Program-made: the position numbers and the translations under genes
Notes under the pieces: generated by a model
What the model was told of the DNA's origin: nothing
Seen by the model: the letters and a program-made list of their open reading frames with translations, nothing else
The model's database searches: none
Assembly: GCA_937868025.1 (NCBI GenBank)
Contig: CALMLJ010000429.1
Location: 1-5,089, forward strand
Reading direction: 5' to 3'
Length of the DNA stretch: 5,089 nucleotides
Source of the DNA: an uncultured Acidimicrobiaceae bacterium
GTDB lineage: Bacteria > Actinomycetota > Acidimicrobiia > Acidimicrobiales > Microtrichaceae
Part shown: piece after piece, positions 1-4,357 of the stretch
Layout of the letters: every line of letters begins with the position of its first letter
Numbering within the stretch: the stretch's first letter is position 1

Positions 1-628
1 GGTCGACGATCACGACATCGCGAGCGAGCTGATCGGCCTCTTCGAGGTACTGGGTCGTGAGCAGCACGTCGGTGCCGTCGCTGACGAGGTCACGGATCGC
101 GTCCCACAGCTCGCTCCGGCTGCGCGGGTCGAGACCGGTCGTCGGCTCGTCGAGCAGCAGGAGCCGGGGCCGCCCGACCAGGCTGGCGCCGAGGTCGAGT
201 CGGCGACGCATGCCGCCGGAGTAGTCGCGGACCACGCGGGTGCCCGCCTCGGTGAGGCCGATGCGCTCGAGCACCTCACCGGCGGCGCGCTTGGCGTTGA
301 CCCGGTCGAGGCCGAACAGGCGGGCGACCATCTCGAGGTTCTCGATGCCCGTCATCGCCGGCTCGACCGACGCGTACTGCCCCGCGAGCCCGATGACCTG
401 GCGCACCTTCTTGGGTTCGGCCAGCACGTCGATGCCGGCGACCCGGAGCTCGCCGGCATCGGGGCGCAGGAGTGTGCTGACGGCGCTGATGAACGTGGTC
501 TTCCCCGCGCCGTTGGGACCGAGCAGTGCGGTGACCCGCCCGGCCTCGGCGGTGAGGTCGAGGCCGGCCAGGGCGTGGGTGTCCCCGAACGACTTCGTGA
601 GGCCGCGGGCCTCGATGATGGGTGACAT
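1..628 (-). CDS. DrrA-like ABC transporter ATP-binding protein (3' end cut off by the window)
   Basis: This is the cytoplasmic ATPase subunit of an ABC exporter of the daunorubicin-resistance (DrrA) type; ATP hydrolysis would drive export through a separate membrane subunit, probably encoded beyond the left edge. The first 209 residues are visible. They show Walker A GPNGAGKTT at 37-45, a Q-loop glutamine at 84, the signature YSGGM at 136-140, Walker B LLLLDEP at 156-162, and the D-loop GLDPRSR at 165-171. The usual H-loop histidine is replaced by glutamine (TTQYLEEADQL, Q193), as I recall for DrrA relatives. The ATG start is supported by AAGGAG nine bases upstream. It is the third gene of an apparent operon with the ArsR and SRPBCC genes, 86 nt after the latter. 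The fold and the exporter class are clear; the substrate cannot be told from sequence. Confidence 0.93.
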   Translation of the reverse strand, partial: MSPIIEARGLTKSFGDTHALAGLDLTAEAGRVTALLGPNGAGKTTFISAVSTLLRPDAGELRVAGIDVLAEPKKVRQVIGLAGQYASVEPAMTGIENLEMVARLFGLDRVNAKRAAGEVLERIGLTEAGTRVVRDYSGGMRRRLDLGASLVGRPRLLLLDEPTTGLDPRSRSELWDAIRDLVSDGTDVLLTTQYLEEADQLARDVVIVD

Positions 629-637
629 GTGGCGTGA

Positions 638-643
638 CTCCTT
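638..643 (-). promoter_or_regulatory. Shine-Dalgarno site of the ABC ATPase gene
   Basis: The minus strand reads AAGGAG, nine bases before the ATG at 628. It is the best ribosome binding site in the window and fixes the ATPase start. It fits a gene internal to a leadered operon transcript. Confidence 0.75.
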
Positions 644-655
644 GGATGGGGGTGA

Positions 656-687
656 CGGCGTCGATCGTCGTGTCAACGACGACGCCG
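656..687 (-). other. Hairpin in the SRPBCC-ABC intergenic gap
   Basis: In plus-strand terms the arms are CGGCGTCG (656-663) and CGACGCCG (680-687). They are extended inward by TCGT (668-671) and ACGA (676-679) around a GTCA loop, with a four-base bulge at 664-667. A simpler alternative is a 7-bp stem, 665-671 with 676-682. There is no T-run on the minus-strand side, so it does not look like a standard intrinsic terminator. It could be an mRNA processing or attenuation element between the repressor/SRPBCC part and the ATPase, or a chance structure in GC-rich DNA. Confidence 0.35.
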
Positions 688-714
688 AGGTCGAGAACTG
701 ATCGGTGACGTTCC

Positions 715-1233
715 TCAGAACTCGAACGCGGCGCCGGTCTCGAGGAGGGACTTGAGGTCGCTGAGCACGAACGGCCAACCGCCGCCGCCCTCGTTGAGCT
801 TGCCGTGGGCAATGCCCGACGTCGCGGCGCCGTGGAACGGTGCGCCGGTCACGTCGTGCGTCACGGTCAGGCTGCACAGATGTTCGTTCTCCTCGTCGAT
901 CTCCCACGTGACGGTGGTGAATCCTTCGGCGATGAGCTCGGGCGAGAAGTTCATGCGGTAGGTCTGGACCAGCTTGTGCGGTGGGTCGACCTCGATGACC
1001 TCGCCGTCGACGACGACCTCGGGGGCGCCGAACTGCAGCATTTCGGCGGTGGCCAGCGCTCGATAGGTGCCGCCCGGTCGGAGGTCGTACTCACCGGGAC
1101 CCCGGTACCCGTACTGCTTGGTCCACTCCGGGGACGTGATCGCGTCCCAGATCTTCTGGGCCGGAGCCTTGATGTAGACGCGGTGAACCTGGGTCGTCGA
1201 CGTCCCGGTCGCGGTGGGATCGGTGGCGCTCAT
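715..1233 (-). CDS. SRPBCC (AHSA1-like) domain protein
   Basis: The 172-residue protein belongs to the START/Bet v1-like SRPBCC superfamily, close to the Aha1 C-terminal-like (AHSA1) branch. These proteins fold around a deep hydrophobic pocket that binds small ligands; this one is presumably cytoplasmic, with no signal peptide or membrane segment. Family-typical features are the first strand and helix VYIKAPAQKIWDAIT (about 19-33), the DLRPGGTYRAL turn (50-60), the EVIEVDPPHKLVQTY strand pair (78-92), the TTVTWEIDEE strand (106-115) and a C-terminal helix WPFVLSDLKSLLET (153-166). The ATG lies in an ATGA overlap with the ArsR stop codon, and GGAG sits eight bases upstream, so the two genes are probably translationally coupled. 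ArsR-SRPBCC pairs are common in actinobacteria (I recall Rv2034-Rv2035 in Mycobacterium tuberculosis). The ligand is unknown. Confidence 0.9.
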   Translation of the reverse strand: MSATDPTATGTSTTQVHRVYIKAPAQKIWDAITSPEWTKQYGYRGPGEYDLRPGGTYRALATAEMLQFGAPEVVVDGEVIEVDPPHKLVQTYRMNFSPELIAEGFTTVTWEIDEENEHLCSLTVTHDVTGAPFHGAATSGIAHGKLNEGGGGWPFVLSDLKSLLETGAAFEF

Positions 1234-1553
1234 GCTGATGTCTCCAGTTGGTGCTTGAGGTCGGCGAGCGCGCTGACCTGGCGCTCGGTGTACTTGTCGA
1301 TCCAGCGGTCGTGCACGAGTCGAATCGGGACGACGTTCAGGAAGTGCAACTTCTCCCGTCCCGACTTCCGGGCAACCACCAGTCCCGCGTCCTCGAGCAC
1401 CCTGAGGTGCTTCATCACGCCGAAGCGGGTCATGTCGACCTGCGACTCGAGATCGGTGAGCGTGCGGCCGTCCTGCTCGAACAGCAGATCGAGCAGCAAC
1501 CGGCGGGTTGGATCTGCGAGCGCCTTGAACACGGAATCGTCGTCGGCGTTCAC
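1230..1553 (-). CDS. ArsR-family winged-helix transcriptional repressor
   Basis: This dimeric DNA-binding repressor probably controls its own operon. From the GTG at 1553 it has 107 residues. The N-terminus VFKALADPTRRLLLDLL (8-24) is the ArsR hallmark. The helix-turn-helix spans about 31-58, with recognition helix TRFGVMKHLRVLEDAGL (42-58), followed by the wing ARKSGREKLHFLN (61-73). The protein contains no cysteine, so it cannot be a thiolate metal sensor like ArsR or SmtB themselves; a small-molecule or protein signal is more likely. A TTG at 1562 would add three residues (start 1562), but it lies on the last base of the predicted -10 hexamer and has no ribosome binding site. The GTG at 1553 sits just where transcription should begin, so a leaderless start is preferred. 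It overlaps the SRPBCC gene by 4 nt. Family assignment is firm; the start is less so. Confidence 0.92.
   Translation of the reverse strand: MNADDDSVFKALADPTRRLLLDLLFEQDGRTLTDLESQVDMTRFGVMKHLRVLEDAGLVVARKSGREKLHFLNVVPIRLVHDRWIDKYTERQVSALADLKHQLETSA
1242..1245 (-). promoter_or_regulatory. Shine-Dalgarno site of the SRPBCC gene
   Basis: The minus strand reads GGAG, eight bases before the ATG at 1233 and inside the last codons of the ArsR gene. It supports the chosen SRPBCC start over the much longer open frame that continues upstream to 1584. Confidence 0.65.
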
Positions 1554-1561
1554 GTCGGCCA

Positions 1562-1591
1562 ACGATAGGTGACCATTTGGTCACATGTCAA
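1562..1591 (-). promoter_or_regulatory. Promoter of the arsR-SRPBCC-ABC operon
   Basis: On the minus strand a consensus -35 box TTGACA (1591-1586) is followed by an 18-nt spacer and a -10 box TATCGT (1567-1562, matching TANNNT). Transcription would then start near the A at 1555, two bases before the GTG at 1553, giving an essentially leaderless mRNA. This is the best sigma-70-type promoter in the window. Its spacer is almost filled by the inverted repeat at 1569-1584. Confidence 0.65.
1569..1584. promoter_or_regulatory. Inverted-repeat operator, probably bound by the ArsR repressor
   Basis: The 16-bp element GTGACCATTTGGTCAC has perfect 7-bp arms (GTGACCA / TGGTCAC) around a 2-bp centre. It lies between the -35 and -10 boxes of the ArsR promoter, where a bound dimer would block RNA polymerase. 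ArsR-family repressors typically bind such short dyads in their own promoters. That this ArsR is the binder is inference from position. The divergent DUF2786 gene starts 63 bp away and might also be affected. Confidence 0.6.
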
Positions 1592-1646
1592 CGATCGTCG
1601 CTGCGGACCTCGATTCGGTGTCAGTGCGGTCGGCCAGACTGGGGCG

Positions 1647-2411
1647 ATGCCACCTCCCACCGACACCGACGGTCGCCTGGCCACCATCCGGGCGCTGCTG
1701 GCCAAAGCCGAGGCCACGACGTTTGCGGCCGAGGCCGAGGCATTCACCGCCAAGGCGTCCGAACTCATGGCGCGGTACGCGGTCGACGAGGCGATGCTGT
1801 GGGCGGGTTCTCGCGACACGTCCGGCACGCCCACCGAGATTCGGCTGGTTCTCCATCGTCCGTTCACTGCGCAGAAGGCCGTGCTCGTCAATGCCGTCGC
1901 CAACGCCTACGGGTGCCAGGCGCTCCGCCTCGGCCGAGCCGACGACGGCGCCACCGAGCACATGTCCGTGATCGGCTTCGCGTCCGACCTGTCGCTCGTC
2001 GAGACCCTGGTCACGAGCCTGTTCCTCCAACTCACGTCGGCCATGACCGCACCACTCCCCGGCCCCACACGGCGCCCGGCGTCGCAGGTCGCGGCGTGGC
2101 GCCGCAGTTTCATCATGGGCTTCACCGCCACCATCACCGAACGGCTCCACGCCGACCGGGCCCGAGCGACGGCCGAGACCGATCGTGATCGCCACGCCGA
2201 GGCCGGCGAGCAGTCGGTCGCCCTCGTGCTCCGCGACCGCTCTGCCGCGGTCGACGACGAGTTCCGCCAGCGCTACCCCCGCATCCGCACGTCCCGGGTC
2301 AGCTCGGGCACATCGGAGTCCGGCCGCCGCGCCGGCACATCAGCGGGCCGGACCGCCGACCTCGGCGCCCGCCGTATCGGCCGGCGCCAGGCCCTGGGAC
2401 AGGGCAACTGA
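1647..2411 (+). CDS. DUF2786 domain-containing protein
   Basis: The 254-residue protein carries an N-terminal DUF2786 domain (about 9-50), seen in RLATIRALLAKAEATTFAAE followed by AEAFTAKASELMARYAVDEA. The molecular function of this domain is not established. A middle region (about 62-170) includes NAVANAYGCQALRL and the segment AWRRSFIMGFTATITERL (150-167), which resembles conserved parts of longer DUF2786 proteins. The tail from about 210 is rich in Arg, Ser and Gly and probably disordered and basic. There is no signal peptide or membrane segment. The ATG at 1647 is chosen because the domain begins nine residues later and GGGG lies just upstream; an in-frame GTG at 1569 would run through the ArsR operator and is unlikely. 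It is followed after 14 nt by a metallohydrolase gene, with which it probably forms a functional unit. Confidence 0.85.
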   Translation: MPPPTDTDGRLATIRALLAKAEATTFAAEAEAFTAKASELMARYAVDEAMLWAGSRDTSGTPTEIRLVLHRPFTAQKAVLVNAVANAYGCQALRLGRADDGATEHMSVIGFASDLSLVETLVTSLFLQLTSAMTAPLPGPTRRPASQVAAWRRSFIMGFTATITERLHADRARATAETDRDRHAEAGEQSVALVLRDRSAAVDDEFRQRYPRIRTSRVSSGTSESGRRAGTSAGRTADLGARRIGRRQALGQGN

Positions 2412-2425
2412 AGGCACCGCCGACG

Positions 2426-2908
2426 GTGGCCCCGAACGCCCGCGACGAGCGGATCGAGACGGACGACCCCCAGCGCCACCTCGTGTACGCGGCCGAGGAC
2501 TCGGTGCTCGACGACATCGGCCGGCGGCTCCGCCGATGGACCGACGTCGAGGCCTTCGTCGAAGCCGTACTCGCCGATCCCGCCTACCTCGACCTCTTCC
2601 CCGACGCGCCGCTCGATGTCGTCCTCGACCGACGGAGCCGCTCCGCCCGGGCCTCGGTCGCGCTTCCCGACCGGGCGACCATCCTCATCCGCGACGGCAG
2701 TTGGAACGCCCTCACCGTCCTCCACGAACTGTCGCACCTGGTCTCGCCCGACCGCGAACCCCACGGTGCCGACTTCGCCGCGACCGAACTCGCGCTCGTC
2801 CGGAGGTTCTGCGGCTTCGACGCGTTCGCCACCCTCGCCACCGCCTTCCGGGCCCACGGGGTCGAGGTCGCGTCCGTGCCGTTGGCGTCCGCGCGGGGTG
2901 CCGACTAG
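2426..2908 (+). CDS. Small HExxH metallohydrolase, TIGR04338-like
   Basis: The 160-residue predicted zinc-dependent hydrolase has a VLHELSHLV active-site helix. H100 and H104 are likely zinc ligands and E101 the catalytic base. A following EPHGADF segment offers H113 as third ligand, a layout (HExxH then HGxxF) like SprT-type minimal metallopeptidases. The N-terminus QRHLVYAAEDSVL (16-28), the LADPAYLDLFPDAPLDVVLD stretch (49-68) and the C-terminal FRAHGVEV (141-148) match my memory of the actinobacterial TIGR04338 family, whose substrate is unknown. There is no signal peptide, so it should act in the cytoplasm. It starts with GTG, 14 nt after the DUF2786 stop; AAGG eleven bases upstream is a weak ribosome site, so translation may depend on coupling. 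A protease role is inference; the metal site is visible. Confidence 0.83.
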   Translation: MAPNARDERIETDDPQRHLVYAAEDSVLDDIGRRLRRWTDVEAFVEAVLADPAYLDLFPDAPLDVVLDRRSRSARASVALPDRATILIRDGSWNALTVLHELSHLVSPDREPHGADFAATELALVRRFCGFDAFATLATAFRAHGVEVASVPLASARGAD

Positions 2909-2911
2909 AAC
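2882..2911 (+). promoter_or_regulatory. Possible internal promoter of the phosphoribosyltransferase gene
   Basis: TTGGCG (2882-2887), an 18-nt spacer and TAGAAC (2906-2911) resemble -35 and -10 boxes, four of six matches each. The -10 candidate includes the TAG stop of the metallohydrolase gene and ends six bases before the ATG at 2918, so transcription would begin at or next to that ATG. The gene has no clear Shine-Dalgarno site, which fits a leaderless start. The match is only moderate. Confidence 0.35.
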
Positions 2912-2917
2912 CGGCGC

Positions 2918-3400
2918 ATGGAAGCCATCGTCGACGGAGACCGCGAAGAGCTCGACTACGGAACGTTCGGGGTGGCCACGCGGCAACTCTGCCAGCAGGT
3001 GGTCGACAGCGGGTTCGAACCCGACTGGATCGTCGCCATCGCCCGGGGAGGCCTCCTCATCGGTGGAGCGGTCGCCTACGCGCTGCGCTGCAAGAACATC
3101 GGCGTCGTCAACGTCGAGTTCTACACCGACATCGACGAGCGCCTCGAGGTGCCCGTCATGCTCCCGCCGGCCCTCAACCTGGCCGATCTCGCCGACACCA
3201 AGCTGCTCATCGTCGACGACGTCGCCGACACCGGCGAGACACTCAAGCTCGTCGTCGACACCTGCGCACCCGTCGTGGCCGAGATCCGCTCTCTCGTCAT
3301 CTACGAGAAGCCCCGCTCGATCTTCTCGGCCGACTACGTGTGGCGTCACACCGACCAGTGGATCAACTTCCCCTGGTCGAGCGAACCGCCCCTGCGCTGA
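2918..3400 (+). CDS. Purine-type phosphoribosyltransferase family protein
   Basis: The 160-residue type I phosphoribosyltransferase joins a base, probably a purine such as xanthine, guanine or hypoxanthine, to PRPP to give a nucleotide and pyrophosphate in the cytoplasm. The PRPP-binding loop is VDDVADTGET (99-108), with D100 and D101 as the acidic pair. The IARGG segment (41-45) forms the pyrophosphate-binding loop. VVNVEFYTD (63-71) is the flexible loop region, and DQWINFPW (146-153) is the C-terminal aromatic segment that stacks on or covers the base in Gpt-like enzymes. Length fits the xanthine/guanine subgroup. It begins 9 nt after the metallohydrolase stop without a clear ribosome site, and may have its own promoter. 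Its stop lies inside the palindrome shared with the convergent dehydrogenase. Fold is certain; base specificity is inferred, and some relatives may have regulatory roles instead. Confidence 0.9.
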   Translation: MEAIVDGDREELDYGTFGVATRQLCQQVVDSGFEPDWIVAIARGGLLIGGAVAYALRCKNIGVVNVEFYTDIDERLEVPVMLPPALNLADLADTKLLIVDDVADTGETLKLVVDTCAPVVAEIRSLVIYEKPRSIFSADYVWRHTDQWINFPWSSEPPLR

Positions 3401-3431
3401 TCGTCTCGGTCAGCTGACCGACGCGATCAGC
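3396..3431. terminator. 36-bp palindrome across convergent stop codons, candidate bidirectional terminator
   Basis: The centre is a perfect 16-bp palindrome, TCGGTCAGCTGACCGA (3406-3421). Beyond two unpaired positions on each side, the arms continue with GCTGATCG (3396-3403) and CGATCAGC (3424-3431), so 32 of 36 positions are symmetric. It contains the TGA of the phosphoribosyltransferase (3398-3400) and the stop of the dehydrogenase (3410-3412), whose genes converge with only 9 nt between them. Either transcript could fold it into a long stem. No T-run follows on either strand, as is frequent for actinobacterial terminators. A protein-binding site is the alternative. Confidence 0.6.
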
Positions 3432-4270
3432 TCCTCGCTCTCGGCCCACAGCCGGGCCGCATCAGTCCGACGACGGGCCCACGGAGCCCGCAAGGATGGC
3501 TTGCGGCTCGCCCAGAACGTGCCGCTGCGATCGAGATCGGCACCGGCCGCCGCGGTCGCCAACCAGACCGACGTGTCGGCGCCACGGTCGGGTGTGATCG
3601 AGAACGGCTTGGAGATGTCGATCAGCTTGTCGGCGATGCCTCTGGTATCGCCGTCCTGGCCGAACCCGCTGCGCACCACACCGGGGTGCACCGACGACAC
3701 GCAAACGCCGGCGTCGCGCCACCGGCGAGCCAGCTCGTCGGTGAAGAGGATGTTCGCCAGCTTCGACCGGCCGTACGCGACCCACACGTTGTAGAAGCGG
3801 ACCGATTGCAGGTCGTCGAAGTTGAGGCCACCGACGGCGAACCAGTGGGCGACCGACGCGAGGTTGATGACCCGCGGCGTCGGAGCCGCCTTCACCAGGT
3901 CGCCGAGGAGGTCGGTGAGCAGGAAGTGGCCGAGGTGATTGACACCGAAGGTCGTCTCGAACCCGTCGACGGTCGTTTCCCGACCCGACTGGATGAGCCC
4001 GGCGTTGTTGATCAGGACGTCGATGCGGTCGCAGTTCCGACCCAGTTCGGCGGCGCACTGCCGCACCGATGCGAAACTCGCGAGGTCGAGCGCGACCGAC
4101 GACACGTCGGACGAGCCCGACCTCGCCGAGATCTCACCGACCGCGGCGTCCGCCTTCGTCGGATTGCGACACGCGATGATCACGCGCTCGCCCGACGACG
4201 CCAGCGAAACGGCGGTCTCGAGACCGATGCCCGTGTTGGCGCCCGTTATGACGATCGTCCGCTGCTGCAT
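3410..4270 (-). CDS. Short-chain dehydrogenase/reductase, retinol-dehydrogenase-like
   Basis: The 286-residue classical SDR oxidoreductase interconverts a hydroxyl and a carbonyl group using NAD(P)(H). The cofactor-binding Rossmann motif is TGANTGIG (9-16); R35 at the end of the second strand (ACRN) suggests preference for NADP. LDLAS (61-65) and NNAG (88-91) follow. The catalytic tetrad is complete: N111 (NHLGHF), S139 (NLASVAH), Y166 and K170 (YGRSK). HPGVV (195-199) is the usual loop after the active site. The order and the NHLGHFLLT segment place it with retinol dehydrogenase/WWOX-like SDRs; the true substrate is unknown. No membrane segment is seen. The ATG at 4270 lacks a Shine-Dalgarno site but has TAGTTT at the spacing expected for a leaderless mRNA. 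It stands alone, converging on the phosphoribosyltransferase and diverging from the DUF983 gene. Confidence 0.93.
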   Translation of the reverse strand: MQQRTIVITGANTGIGLETAVSLASSGERVIIACRNPTKADAAVGEISARSGSSDVSSVALDLASFASVRQCAAELGRNCDRIDVLINNAGLIQSGRETTVDGFETTFGVNHLGHFLLTDLLGDLVKAAPTPRVINLASVAHWFAVGGLNFDDLQSVRFYNVWVAYGRSKLANILFTDELARRWRDAGVCVSSVHPGVVRSGFGQDGDTRGIADKLIDISKPFSITPDRGADTSVWLATAAAGADLDRSGTFWASRKPSLRAPWARRRTDAARLWAESEELIASVS

Positions 4271-4276
4271 CCGGCG

Positions 4277-4282
4277 AAACTA
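4277..4282 (-). promoter_or_regulatory. -10-like hexamer of the dehydrogenase gene
   Basis: The minus strand reads TAGTTT (matching TANNNT) ending six bases before the ATG at 4270. Transcription would begin at the ATG itself. No convincing -35 box is seen at the normal distance. Confidence 0.4.
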
Positions 4283-4320
4283 CCGCGACCGTGCGCTTCC
4301 ACCACCGTCGACGTCCTCCG

Positions 4321-4351
4321 GGGACACCGGGGTGCGGAAACGCGACACAAT
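4321..4351 (+). promoter_or_regulatory. Possible promoter of the DUF983-GNAT gene pair
   Basis: CACAAT (4346-4351) matches four of six positions of the -10 consensus and ends six bases before the ATG at 4358. GGGACA (4321-4326), 19 nt further upstream, is a partial -35 match. The layout predicts a leaderless transcript; the long spacer lowers confidence. The -35 candidate lies in a CCGGGG-ACA-CCGGGG direct repeat (4318-4332) of unknown meaning. Confidence 0.35.
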
Positions 4352-4357
4352 ACGGAC

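Noticed and set aside
671..676. Consensus TTGACA on the minus strand ahead of the ABC ATPase gene, as a -35 box
   Set aside because: No -10-like hexamer lies 16-19 nt downstream, where the sequence is C-rich. The match falls in the loop and arm of the hairpin and is probably chance.
1234..1584. N-terminal extension of the SRPBCC protein running back to 1584 on the minus strand
   Set aside because: It is an Arg/Pro-rich translation of the ArsR gene in another frame. The ATG at 1233 has its own ribosome site and the SRPBCC fold begins just after it.
1569..1646. Upstream GTG extension of the DUF2786 gene
   Set aside because: The added 26 residues do not look like part of the domain, and the start codon would be the first bases of the ArsR operator; the ATG at 1647 fits the family start better.
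2273..3349. Long minus-strand open frame of about 358 codons opposite the central genes
   Set aside because: The Asp/Glu/Gly/Val-rich translation has no recognisable domain and mirrors the codon bias of the real plus-strand genes.
2185..3417. Long plus-strand open frame of about 410 codons across the DUF2786, metallohydrolase and phosphoribosyltransferase genes
   Set aside because: Its translation is dominated by Arg, Pro and Ala, typical of an off-frame reading in high-GC DNA, while the three genes in other frames have clear domain motifs.
4306..4313. CGTCGACG palindrome in the dehydrogenase/DUF983 intergenic region as an operator
   Set aside because: Only 8 bp and built of a motif frequent in this GC-rich sequence; no extended symmetry and no adjacent regulator gene.
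3686..4357. Upstream extension of the DUF983 frame to 3686
   Set aside because: It lies antisense to the well-supported dehydrogenase and has no domain similarity; the DUF983 protein begins at 4358.
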